From Brevundimonas sp. (GTDB lineage: Bacteria; Pseudomonadota; Alphaproteobacteria; Caulobacterales; Caulobacteraceae), in NCBI RefSeq assembly GCF_016742135.1, contig NZ_JACVCG010000005.1, positions 58,924-122,923 on the forward strand: a stretch of DNA of 64,000 nt, written 5' to 3'. Shown in pieces: positions 41,368 through 50,276 of this stretch; positions within the stretch are counted from its first letter, which is position 1, and each line of letters starts with the position of its first letter. The position numbers and the translations under genes are program-made. The notes beneath the pieces are model-generated. The model was not told the origin of the DNA. It saw only the letters and a program-made list of their open reading frames with translations, and ran no database searches.

Positions 41368-41414
41368 GTCAGCCAACGTCCGCTTTCCACCCCTAGCGGA
41401 CATTCCGCGAGCCG
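41368..41414. repeat. GTCCGCT repeat copy E (short form)
   Basis: GTCAGCCAACGTCCGCTTTCCACCCCTAGCGGACATTCC; GTCCGCT...AGCGGAC hairpin. Confidence 0.85.
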
Positions 41415-41454
41415 CTTTTCGGAGGGCACCGCGATCCACCAATGCGAACCCGCC

Positions 41455-41892
41455 CTAGGCGCGAAGGCTCTCAAGGAACCCGCGCATCTTGTCGTCCACC
41501 GGCACCGGACGTTTGGTTTCACGGTCGACATAGACGTGGACGAAGTGGCCGACGGCGGCGGCCTCCTCCTCCTTGTTGCGGAACAGACCGATCTCATAGC
41601 GCACCGAACTGGTCCCGACATGGGCGACGCGAACCCCCGCCTGGATCTCGTCCGGAAAGGCGGTCGGGGCGAAGTAGCGACAGCCCGTCTCGGCCACCAG
41701 ACCGATCACCGACCCCTCATGGATGTCCAGCAGGCCGTTGACCACCAGCAGCCGGTTCACCGCCGTGTCGAACCACGAATAATAGACGACATTGTTGACG
41801 TGGCCGTAGACGTCATTGTCCATCCACCGCGTGGAAATGGCCTGGAACCGCTTGTAGTCCTCGCGCCGCGTCCGTTCGATCGTGCCTGTCAC
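41455..41892 (-). CDS. Acyl-CoA thioesterase (4HBT family)
   Basis: [30 protein letters not shown]...[33 protein letters not shown]. Confidence 0.93.
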   Translation of the reverse strand: MTGTIERTRREDYKRFQAISTRWMDNDVYGHVNNVVYYSWFDTAVNRLLVVNGLLDIHEGSVIGLVAETGCRYFAPTAFPDEIQAGVRVAHVGTSSVRYEIGLFRNKEEEAAAVGHFVHVYVDRETKRPVPVDDKMRGFLESLRA

Positions 41893-42044
41893 CTGTAACC
41901 TCCCGCTTTTTTTTCAAGTCGTAGGCGATAACGCGGGATTGCTCCAGCCTTGCGTGGGCAGTGCGGCTCCGACCGTTTCTGACGGACGGGCGTGCCAGTA
42001 TCGGCGGGATGGAAGCCGTCACAGGAGGTGTTGCAGTTGGAGAA

Positions 42045-42072
42045 AGTGGAGTCTGATTTCGGAGACTCCACT
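42045..42072 (+). promoter_or_regulatory. Perfect 10-bp-stem hairpin in the presumed leader of the Zn-alcohol dehydrogenase gene
   Basis: AGTGGAGTCT-GATTTCGG-AGACTCCACT. Confidence 0.5.
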
Positions 42073-42131
42073 CCATGCCGGTCGCCGACCCGGGCTTGAC
42101 GGACGCCGCGTCAACGGGTCCGCATGCGGGC

Positions 42132-43256
42132 ATGGAAACCCGCGCCGCCATTCTCCGCGCCATGGGGGCCGCCCGCCCCTATGCCGACAGCCGCCCACTC
42201 TCGATCGAGACCGTGACGCTCGACCCGCCCGGACCGGGCGAGGTGCAGGTCCGCATCCGTGCCGCGGGGCTCTGTCACTCCGACCTCAGCGTCATCAACG
42301 GCGACCGGCCCCGCCCCCTGCCGATGGCGTTGGGCCATGAGGCGGCCGGCGAGGTCGAGGTCCTGGGCGAGGGCGTCGATGACCTGTCGGTCGGCGATCA
42401 TGTGGTCATGGTCTTCATGCCCTCGTGCGGCCACTGCTCGCCCTGTGCCGAGGGCCGCCCCGCTCTGTGCGAGCCGGGCGCCGCCGCCAACGGCCGGGGC
42501 GAACTGCTGACGGGCGGCCAAAGGCTGCATGTCGGGGGCGAGGTCCTGCACCACCATCTGGGCTGTTCCGCCTTTGCCGAGCGGGCCGTGGTCTCGCGCC
42601 GGTCGCTGATCCGCATCGACCCGGCCCTGCCCTTCGATCAGGCGGCCCTGTTCGGCTGTGCCGTGCTGACCGGCGTAGGGGCGGTGGTGAACACGGCAGG
42701 CGTCCGGCCCGGCCAGTCGGTGGCCGTGGTCGGGCTGGGCGGCGTGGGTCTGGCCTCGGTGCTGGGGGCGCTGGCCTGCGGCGCCTCGCCCGTGGTGGCC
42801 GTCGATCTCAGCGAGGACAAGCTGGCGTTGGCCCGCACCCTCGGCCCGGTGCACACCGTCAATGCTGGCGATGCCGACGCGGTGGAGCAGGTTCGCGCCC
42901 TGACCGGCGGCGGAGCCGAGGTTGTGGTCGAGATGGCCGGCTCGGCCCGCGCGCTTGAGGCCTCCTGGAAGATGACCCGCCGCGGCGGCACGACGGTCAC
43001 TGCGGGCCTGCCCCCGCCCGATGCCACACTCCCGGTCAATATCGTCGGACTGGTGGCCGAGGAACGCACCCTGAAGGGCAGCTACATCGGCACCTGCGTG
43101 CCCTCGCGCGACCTGCCCCGCTATGTCGCCCTGTTCCGTGAGGGCCGCCTGCCGGTCGACCGGCTGATGAGCGGCAGCCTGCCGCTGGACCGCATCAACG
43201 AGGGCTTCGACCGCCTGGCCGAAGGCTCCGTCGCCCGGCTGGTGGTGACCCTCTGA
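42132..43256 (+). CDS. Zinc-dependent alcohol dehydrogenase
   Basis: AAGLCHSDLSVINGDRPRPLPMALGHEAAGEVEVLGEGVDDLSVGDHVV, CGHCSPCAEGRPALCEPG, VAVVGLGGVGLASVLGA. Confidence 0.94.
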   Translation: METRAAILRAMGAARPYADSRPLSIETVTLDPPGPGEVQVRIRAAGLCHSDLSVINGDRPRPLPMALGHEAAGEVEVLGEGVDDLSVGDHVVMVFMPSCGHCSPCAEGRPALCEPGAAANGRGELLTGGQRLHVGGEVLHHHLGCSAFAERAVVSRRSLIRIDPALPFDQAALFGCAVLTGVGAVVNTAGVRPGQSVAVVGLGGVGLASVLGALACGASPVVAVDLSEDKLALARTLGPVHTVNAGDADAVEQVRALTGGGAEVVVEMAGSARALEASWKMTRRGGTTVTAGLPPPDATLPVNIVGLVAEERTLKGSYIGTCVPSRDLPRYVALFREGRLPVDRLMSGSLPLDRINEGFDRLAEGSVARLVVTL

Positions 43257-43259
43257 CGC

Positions 43260-44435
43260 CTACTCCCAGGTCGCCGGGTTGGGCGAATAGGCGTCCATGG
43301 CCTCCAGCAGGGTCCCGACCAGATGGCGCTCCTCTTCCGACAAGGCCGGATGCCAGATGTCGAAGATCAGGATGACCCGGTCCGAGGCGCTGTCGTTCAT
43401 CGCCTCATGCTCGATGGTGTCGTCAAACACCCAGGCCTCGCCCCGTTTCCAGTGCCGGGTCTCATTGCCGACCCGGAACCGGCAACCGTCCGGCACGATC
43501 AGCGGCACATGGCAGACCAGCCGCGTGTTCACATAGCCATGGTGCGGCGGGATACGTGCCCCCGCCTTCAGCTGTGAGAACATCACCTGCGGCGACCGTC
43601 CCCTGATCCGGCAGAGCGGGGCATCCTTCAGCGCCGCCATGGTCTGCGGGCAGCGCGTTGCATAGGCGGTCTCCTGCCCGTCCCGCCACAGGAAGCAGGC
43701 GCTCCAGTCCATGCTGTCGATCAGCAGGTCGCCAGGCGGTTTGGGCATGTTCGGCATGGTCTGGGCATAAGGCGCAAACGACTCATTCTCCTGCCCCAGC
43801 ACGCCGTTGAGTTCGCCCAGCATGGCCTCGGTCGCCGCCTCGACCCTGTCCATCCAGGGGAAGTCCTCGCGCCGATAGAACTGGGATGCGGGCAGCTCAG
43901 GGTAATAAAAGGCCTTGGGCTGGGGCATGTAGAGGGCCTTGCGACCCAGGGCGAGATCCAGCGCGTGCCGAAACCGAGGATGCGATCGTTCCTCGCTAAA
44001 TCCCGCGCCGCGTAACTCAGCCTGCAGGGTCTGCAGCATGTCTCCGGTCAGGCGCTGTCGCAGCGCTCGCGCCCTTTCCAGCCCCTCTCTGAGGTCGGCA
44101 TCCAGTGATGGCGCCGCGCCCTCCAGCAGCCGCATCAGGCCTCCGTAATAGGCATTGGCGTCGCGAAACTCGCCACGCCGACTCAGGATATCTCCCTTGA
44201 CACAGAGCGCCCTGGCCTCGCGCACATCCAGCGACAGGGCGCGGTCGGCCGCGACCTCCGCGCCAGATTCGTCCCCGGTCTTCAGCAGAGCCTGAGCTTC
44301 AAGGCCATATAGGGCCGGTCCCTCTCCACCCCGATCCATCAGGGCACGGACAGCATCAAGAGCCTCTTTCGAACGGCCCTCTGTCAGCGCGGCACGCGCG
44401 CTGGCGAGGGTGGCGGTCATATCATCTTGGGTCAT
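43260..44435 (-). CDS. Aspartyl/asparaginyl beta-hydroxylase domain protein with TPR-like N-terminus
   Basis: ARIPPHHGYVNTRLVCHVPLIVPDGCRFRVGNETRHWKRGEAWVFDDTIEHEAMNDSASDRVILIFDIWHP. Confidence 0.9.
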   Translation of the reverse strand: MTQDDMTATLASARAALTEGRSKEALDAVRALMDRGGEGPALYGLEAQALLKTGDESGAEVAADRALSLDVREARALCVKGDILSRRGEFRDANAYYGGLMRLLEGAAPSLDADLREGLERARALRQRLTGDMLQTLQAELRGAGFSEERSHPRFRHALDLALGRKALYMPQPKAFYYPELPASQFYRREDFPWMDRVEAATEAMLGELNGVLGQENESFAPYAQTMPNMPKPPGDLLIDSMDWSACFLWRDGQETAYATRCPQTMAALKDAPLCRIRGRSPQVMFSQLKAGARIPPHHGYVNTRLVCHVPLIVPDGCRFRVGNETRHWKRGEAWVFDDTIEHEAMNDSASDRVILIFDIWHPALSEEERHLVGTLLEAMDAYSPNPATWE

Positions 44436-44493
44436 GCCCCCGTGTCTAAAGCGCCCGGCGCCCCGTTCCAAGGCTGCGGCCAACCGCTTGCGC

Positions 44494-44808
44494 TCAATGC
44501 GTGGCCAGCTTCCCGAACGTTGTCTCAAGGCTGTTGACCATCTTCTTGAGCGCCCCACTCATGGCTTCCTCAAGCGTATTGCCGTGATCGGTGACGGTCA
44601 CGGGCGCCAGACCGGTGGGCCGGGCCTCGAGCACGCAACGCTTGTCGCCGGCGGTGTTGCGTGCCCCGTTCTCGTCGCCGAGGTGCATCTCGATCCGGGT
44701 CAGGCGCGATTCAAAGCGCGACAGGCGCTGGCGCACCTGGTCCTCGGCATGGCTGAGCAGGGCGGCGCGTCCGTCGACGTCGTTCGTGGTGTTGATCTGA
44801 ATCTGCAT
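44494..44808 (-). CDS. HPF/RaiA family ribosome-associated protein
   Basis: IQINTTNDVDGRAALLSHAEDQVRQRLSRFESRLTRIEMHLGDEN. Confidence 0.8.
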   Translation of the reverse strand: MQIQINTTNDVDGRAALLSHAEDQVRQRLSRFESRLTRIEMHLGDENGARNTAGDKRCVLEARPTGLAPVTVTDHGNTLEEAMSGALKKMVNSLETTFGKLATH

Positions 44809-44850
44809 GGAATTCCCTGAATAATGGATGGGTCTGTAGGGCTGCGCGGC

Positions 44851-45048
44851 TCAGCGTACCTTGCGCGAGCGTTCAAGCACAGGCCGGTGGCCCTCGGCGT
44901 CCAGCGCGCCCATGGGGGTTCCACTGCCCTCACCCGGGTGCATCCCTTCGCCGGCGGTCCGGCCCGGATCGGGATGGGCGGGCGGTGCGGCTTCGGCCTT
45001 CAGCTTCATGGCCTTTTCGGCCTCGGCCTTCTGGGCGGCATCGGTCAT
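44851..45048 (-). CDS. Small hypothetical protein
   Basis: 65 aa, MTDAAQKAEAEKAMKLKAEAAPPAHPDPGRTAGEGMHPGEGSGTPMGALDAEGHRP; GGAGACCCGCC leader. Confidence 0.55.
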   Translation of the reverse strand: MTDAAQKAEAEKAMKLKAEAAPPAHPDPGRTAGEGMHPGEGSGTPMGALDAEGHRPVLERSRKVR

Positions 45049-45103
45049 GGCGGGTCTCCTTGGTTAGCCTTCAGAAGGCACAACCCCCCAGCGGCCAGAC
45101 CGT

Positions 45104-45961
45104 TCACCAGACCATGCGGAGATGCAGCAGCGCCTCGACCTTTTCCCGCGTCGGCAGCGACGGCTGGGCCCCCGGCACGGTGGCCGCCAGGGCCCCGGCC
45201 GCACAGGCGAACCGCAGCGCCGCGTCCACCGCCTGACCTTCAAGAAGCGCCACGGTGATCGCCCCGACGAAGGCATCCCCCGCACCCGTGGCGTCGATCG
45301 CCTCCACCACAGGCGCGCCGACTTCGGCCACCACCGCGCCCCTCCGGTAGAGGCTGGCCCCCTCCGCGCCCCGGGTGATCACCACCTGCCCTCCACCCGA
45401 GTGAAGGGCGTCGCCATAGAAGGCCGCCTCGGTCTCATTGACCACGATCAGGTCACAGCGACGCAGCAGGGCCTCGGACACCGGCCGCGCCGGGGCCAGA
45501 TTGGCGCAGACGAACCCCGTGGCCCGCCCGACCGCCGCCTCGACCGTCTCGACCGGCAGTTCCAGCTGCACGATCAGCGGGTCCTCGATCCGGGCCGGCA
45601 GATGCTCGGGGCGCACCTGATCATTGGCGCCCGAGGCCACCACGATCTGGTTCTCGCCACTGGGGTCCACCGCGATCAGCGCCACCCCGGTCGGCGTCCC
45701 TTCTGCGCTGCCGACGCCCTTCAGGTCGACCCTCGCCTCTTCCAGCAGGACCAAGGCCTCATCCGACAAGGGGCCTTCGCCTACCGCCCCGATCAGGGCG
45801 ACTTCGGCGCCCAGACGCCGCGCGGCCAGCGCCTGATTGGCCCCCTTGCCGCCGGGATGCCGCGCCAGCACAGCCCCCGTCACCGTCTCGCCCGCGCGCG
45901 GCAGGGACGGCGCCGTCGCCACCATGTCGACATTGATCGACCCGACCACGACGATCCTCAT
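45104..45961 (-). CDS. rbsK: Ribokinase (PfkB family)
   Basis: MRIVVVGSINVDMVATAPSLPRAGETVTGAVLARHPGGKGANQALAARRLG, DATGAGDAFVGAITVALLEG. Confidence 0.93.
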   Translation of the reverse strand: MRIVVVGSINVDMVATAPSLPRAGETVTGAVLARHPGGKGANQALAARRLGAEVALIGAVGEGPLSDEALVLLEEARVDLKGVGSAEGTPTGVALIAVDPSGENQIVVASGANDQVRPEHLPARIEDPLIVQLELPVETVEAAVGRATGFVCANLAPARPVSEALLRRCDLIVVNETEAAFYGDALHSGGGQVVITRGAEGASLYRRGAVVAEVGAPVVEAIDATGAGDAFVGAITVALLEGQAVDAALRFACAAGALAATVPGAQPSLPTREKVEALLHLRMVW

Positions 45962-46890
45962 CGCACCGCCTCCGCCAGCAAGGCGAACACCCCGTCCGCA
46001 TCCACCCTGTCCGCCCAGCGGTGCCGCAGCGGCCCGGCCACGCCGTCACGGAACTCGACCGCCGTATGGCCCCGGGTCAGGTCACTCATCGTCTCGACCG
46101 CGATATGGCAGGGCCTGAGGGTGAACAGCTCCGGCCGGATCATCCAGGCCACGGGGCACAGGTCATGGATCGGCGGCGCCTCCCAGCCGACGGTCTCGCG
46201 CTCGACCCGTTGCGAGAACCGCATCATGGAGGCGGCTGCCCGGGCTGGCTCAGTGCCCAGCGCCTCAAGCGCCACGATCCGACCCTCGGTCGCCCGCACC
46301 TGATGGGTGACATCCAGCCCGAACAGGACGACGTCGCAGGCGCTGGCCAGCACCTCGGCCGCCGCTTCCGGATCGGCCCAGATGTTGAACTCGGCCGAGG
46401 CCGTGATGTTGCCGCCCTCGGACCGCGCGCCGCCCATGACCGCGACCGGTCCCAGCCGTTCTGCCAGTCCGGGCTCGGCCCGGAGCGCCTGGGCCAGATT
46501 GGTCAGCGGACCCAGCACCGCCAGCGACACGGTCTTCTCCGGCCGGGCCATGACGGTCTCGATGATGGCCTCGACCGCTCCGTCCGGCGCACAGCCGACT
46601 GCGGGCTCGAACGGCGCCATGTCGCCCAGCCCCTCGGCCCCGTGAAACTCGCCGGCCCCCATGGGGTCGCGCCGCAGGGGTCGTTCGGCACCCGTGAACA
46701 CCGGCACATCCTCGCGACCGGCGATCTGGCGCAGGATGCGGGCATTCCGCGCGGTCTTTGCGACAGGCACATTGCCGCCAACCGTGGTGATGGCCAGCAG
46801 GTCGAGCGTGGGCGTTCCGAACGCGGTCAGCAGCGCCACGGCATCGTCCACGCCGGGATCGCAATCGATGATCAGGGGGGTCGGGGTCAT
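45958..46890 (-). CDS. Nucleoside hydrolase
   Basis: MTPTPLIIDCDPGVDDAVALLTAFGTPTLDLLAITTVGGNV, EFNIWADPEAAAEVL. Confidence 0.95.
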   Translation of the reverse strand: MTPTPLIIDCDPGVDDAVALLTAFGTPTLDLLAITTVGGNVPVAKTARNARILRQIAGREDVPVFTGAERPLRRDPMGAGEFHGAEGLGDMAPFEPAVGCAPDGAVEAIIETVMARPEKTVSLAVLGPLTNLAQALRAEPGLAERLGPVAVMGGARSEGGNITASAEFNIWADPEAAAEVLASACDVVLFGLDVTHQVRATEGRIVALEALGTEPARAAASMMRFSQRVERETVGWEAPPIHDLCPVAWMIRPELFTLRPCHIAVETMSDLTRGHTAVEFRDGVAGPLRHRWADRVDADGVFALLAEAVR

Positions 46891-46894
46891 TCGT

Positions 46895-47590
46895 CTACCC
46901 CTGCCGCGCGTCGCCCGCGGTTGCAATCTCTTCCCGGCAGATCCGGACACAGGCCGCCGCCAGCACCTCGGCCGAGTCCACCAGCGGCACCGCCACGTCA
47001 TCGGCCCCGATCAGCAGGGGAACCTCGGTGCAGCCGCCGATCACGATCTCCGCGCCGGCCTCGACCAGACCGGCGGCCAGATCCCGCATCAGGGCTTGCG
47101 GAGCCGGGCCGACATCGCCCGCCTTGACCTGAAACACCGCCTTCAGAAAAGCCCGCTGCCGGCGAGCGTCCAGCCGCAAGGGCTCCACGCCCAGGGCCTG
47201 CAGCGCCGCCGCATACAGGGCATCGCCACCCGGGGTGGCCAGCACGCCGATCCGCCTTGCTCCGCCGCGCGCCGCCTCGGCGGCCGTTTCGGCCACCATG
47301 TCGATGAAGGGCAGGCCGCTGGCCCGGATGGCTCCGGCGTGAGCATGGGCGGTGTTGCACGGCATGGCCAGGACGTCCGCTCCCATGTCGCGCAGGCGGA
47401 CGGCCATCTCGCCCAGCACCCGTTTCGCGTCCGGCTCATGGCGGTGGCGGTTGGGCACCTGCGGGTTCATGTCCATCAGCACGCGGATGTGATCCTCGTC
47501 GCAGGTTGCGGGCGTCAGGGCCTGCAGCCGCGCCAGGAAGGCGAGCGTCGCCGCCGGTCCCATCCCGCCCAGAACGCCCAGCACCTTCAT
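46895..47590 (-). CDS. Aspartate/glutamate racemase family protein
   Basis: [61 protein letters not shown]. Confidence 0.93.
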   Translation of the reverse strand: MKVLGVLGGMGPAATLAFLARLQALTPATCDEDHIRVLMDMNPQVPNRHRHEPDAKRVLGEMAVRLRDMGADVLAMPCNTAHAHAGAIRASGLPFIDMVAETAAEAARGGARRIGVLATPGGDALYAAALQALGVEPLRLDARRQRAFLKAVFQVKAGDVGPAPQALMRDLAAGLVEAGAEIVIGGCTEVPLLIGADDVAVPLVDSAEVLAAACVRICREEIATAGDARQG

Positions 47591-47657
47591 CCGCCGCTCC
47601 CGCCCGTCGCTTGCCAAATCGCGCCAGCCTCCCCCTTATGCCTTGGGAAGGAGGGAG

Positions 47658-48038
47658 ATGACCATGACGAACAAGGACGCGACCCCCGGCCACCGGGTCT
47701 ATCGGATGAGCTTCGCCAGCGTCTATCCGCATTACGTCGCCAAGGCGGAAAAGAAGGGACGCAGCAAGGCCGAGGTCGACCAGATCATCCGCTGGCTGAC
47801 CGGCTATGACCAGGCGGGTCTGGAGGCTGAGATCGCGGCGAAGACCGACTTCGAGACCTTCGTCGCCCTGGCCCCCGCCCTGAACCCGGCCCGCGAGAGC
47901 ATCACCGGCGTGATCTGCGGCATCCGCGTGGAAGAGGTCGCCGAGCCCCTGATGCGCGAGATCCGCTACCTCGACAAACTCATCGACGAACTGGCCCGGG
48001 GCAAGGCGATGGAAAAGATCCTGCGGGGATCGGTCTAG
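47658..48038 (+). CDS. DUF2200-type protein
   Basis: [41 protein letters not shown]...[20 protein letters not shown]. Confidence 0.85.
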   Translation: MTMTNKDATPGHRVYRMSFASVYPHYVAKAEKKGRSKAEVDQIIRWLTGYDQAGLEAEIAAKTDFETFVALAPALNPARESITGVICGIRVEEVAEPLMREIRYLDKLIDELARGKAMEKILRGSV

Positions 48039-48044
48039 CCGCGC

Positions 48045-49052
48045 CTACAGCCCCGCGCCCACCACGCTCTCGTAGCCGAACAGGCCCTGGGCCCCGCCGG
48101 TGTGCAGAAAGACCACGGTGTCGCCGGTCTCGAACACGCCCTTGCGGCACAGATCAATCAGCCCCTTCATCGCCTTGCCCGAATAGACCGGGTCCAGCAG
48201 CAGACCTTCGGTCCGGGCCGCCAGCTTGAGCGCGTCGATCACCCCCTGATCGACCAGACCATAGCCCTCGCCGACGTAATCGCAGTTGGCGTGGATGCAT
48301 TCGCGGTGGACGATGCCGTCGCGGTCGAACTGCCGGGCGGTGGCGCAGGCCAGGTTGAAGACCATTTCTTCCTGACGGTCCCGTGGGGCGCGCACGCCGA
48401 TACCGAACAGGCGGACCTCCCAGTGCAGGTTCATGAGGGCGAGGCCCGCCGCCAGACCCGCCTGGGTCCCGGCACTGCCGGTGGCAGTGACGATGGCATC
48501 GAGCTTGAGATCCAGCTCATCGGCCTGGACGACGATCTCGCGGGCGCAGTCGACATAGCCGAGCGCGCCGATCGGATTGGAGCCCCCACCCGGGATCACA
48601 TAGGGGCGACCGCCGGCGGCCCTGGCCCGCTGGGCCTCGATCTCCAGCTCGGCCGGCATGAGGGTGCCGCCCGGCACGAAACGCACCTCGGCGCCCAGCA
48701 GACGGTCCAGCAGCACATTGCCGTTGGCCAGATAGTCGTGGGCCTTCGAGCCGGTGCGCTCTTCAAGGATGATGCGACATCCCATGCCGTGGGCAGCAGC
48801 GGCGGCGGCCGTCTGGCGCACATGGTTCGACTGGACCGCGCCCTGGGTCACCAGGGTGTCGGCCCCCTGCGCCATGGCGTCGCCCAGCAGGAACTCCAGC
48901 TTGCGGGTCTTGTTGCCGCCGCCCGCCAGCCCGGTGCAGTCATCCCGCTTGATCCACAGGTCGATACCCAGTTCCTCTGACAGGCGTGGCAGAGGCTCCA
49001 GTGGCGTCGGCAGATGCGCCAGGCGCACACGGGGAAAGCGGGCCAGATGCAT
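48045..49052 (-). CDS. D-cysteine desulfhydrase (PLP-dependent)
   Basis: [73 protein letters not shown]. Confidence 0.94.
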   Translation of the reverse strand: MHLARFPRVRLAHLPTPLEPLPRLSEELGIDLWIKRDDCTGLAGGGNKTRKLEFLLGDAMAQGADTLVTQGAVQSNHVRQTAAAAAAHGMGCRIILEERTGSKAHDYLANGNVLLDRLLGAEVRFVPGGTLMPAELEIEAQRARAAGGRPYVIPGGGSNPIGALGYVDCAREIVVQADELDLKLDAIVTATGSAGTQAGLAAGLALMNLHWEVRLFGIGVRAPRDRQEEMVFNLACATARQFDRDGIVHRECIHANCDYVGEGYGLVDQGVIDALKLAARTEGLLLDPVYSGKAMKGLIDLCRKGVFETGDTVVFLHTGGAQGLFGYESVVGAGL

Positions 49053-49079
49053 GCAGGAAACTCCGCAGAGGGTCAGGGC

Positions 49080-49649
49080 TCAGGCGCGACCACCCGTGCC
49101 GGACAGACGGGCGGCATCGACGCCCAGACCGGCCAGGGCGCGCGTCCATTTGGTCTCGTGGTCGTCGTCGAACACCATTTCGGTATCGGCCTCGGCGGTC
49201 AGCCAGATGTTTTCCGTCAGCTCGGCCTCCAACTGACCCTCGTCCCAGCCGGCGTAGCCCAGCATCAGGCGCGAGCGACGCGGGCCCGAGACCGGGTCCG
49301 ACATGGCCAGCAGCACATCGCGCGTCCCGGTCAGGGCCAGGCCGTCGCCGAATGCCAGACTGGTGCCGTCCGAAATCCAGTCATCCGTATGAAGCACGAA
49401 GCCGCGCTCCCGCTCGACCGGCCCGCCGGCCAGCACGGGGGCTTCATAGCCTTCGGCCGGGGGCGGCAGGTCCAGCTTTTCCAGAACGGTCGACAGGTCG
49501 ACGCCGACCAGGGGCTGGTCGATGCGCACGCCCATGGCGTGATCCGGACCGTGGGCGCAGACCAGGATCACCGCTTGACGAAAGCGCTCGTCATCAATGC
49601 CGGGCATGGCGATCAGCAGGCGACCGGCGAGGGAGGAGAAGCCGTCCAT
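49080..49649 (-). CDS. YqgE/AlgH family protein
   Basis: LAGRLLIAMPGIDDERFRQAVILVCAHGPDHAMGVRIDQPL, VLAGGPVERERGFVLH, LMLGYAGWDEGQLEAEL; start trimmed to MDGFSS. Confidence 0.94.
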   Translation of the reverse strand: MDGFSSLAGRLLIAMPGIDDERFRQAVILVCAHGPDHAMGVRIDQPLVGVDLSTVLEKLDLPPPAEGYEAPVLAGGPVERERGFVLHTDDWISDGTSLAFGDGLALTGTRDVLLAMSDPVSGPRRSRLMLGYAGWDEGQLEAELTENIWLTAEADTEMVFDDDHETKWTRALAGLGVDAARLSGTGGRA

Positions 49650-49793
49650 CCCCTGATCATCGGACCTGTCCCCGCCGGACGCAAGGACACAGTTTCGTGC
49701 ACCCCTACCCGATGAACCCTTGGCCCGGACCGGTCGCGTGTCTATCTGGTCGGGAACGGCCCGACCGGCCCAACCCCCAGCGGAGACTTTCCC

Positions 49794-50276
49794 ATGACGA
49801 TCAACATCGGTGACCGCCTGCCTGAAGCCACCCTGATGAAGGCCACCTCCGAGGGGCCGAAGCCGGTCAATGTTTCGGAAATCTTCAACGGCAAGACCGT
49901 GGCCCTGTTCGCCGTGCCGGGGGCCTTCACCCCGACCTGTTCGGCGCGTCACCTGCCGGGCTTCGCCGAGAACCTCGAGACGCTGAAATCGAAGGGCGTG
50001 GACACCGTCGCCTGCGTTTCGGTCAACGACGCCTTCGTCATGGGGGCCTGGGCCCAGTCGCAGGAAGGGGCCGACAGGATCCTCATGCTGGCCGACGGCA
50101 ATGGCGAGTTCACCCGTGCAGTGGGTCTGACCCTGGACGCCAAGGGCTTTGGCATGGGCGAGCGCTCGCAGCGCTACTCCATGCTGGTCAGGGACGGCGT
50201 GGTCGAGCAGCTCAACATCGAGCAGGGCGGCGAGTTCAAGGTGTCGTCCGCCGAACACCTGCTGGGCCAGCTTTAG
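49794..50276 (+). CDS. Peroxiredoxin (Prx5-like)
   Basis: VALFAVPGAFTPTCSARHLPGFAENLETLKSKGVDTVACVSVNDAFVMGAWAQ. Confidence 0.96.
   Translation: MTINIGDRLPEATLMKATSEGPKPVNVSEIFNGKTVALFAVPGAFTPTCSARHLPGFAENLETLKSKGVDTVACVSVNDAFVMGAWAQSQEGADRILMLADGNGEFTRAVGLTLDAKGFGMGERSQRYSMLVRDGVVEQLNIEQGGEFKVSSAEHLLGQL

Noticed and set aside
39227-41414. CRISPR array interpretation of the GTCCGCT repeats
   Set aside because: Spacing is 450-700 bp with genes between copies, repeats are divergent, and no cas genes are present.
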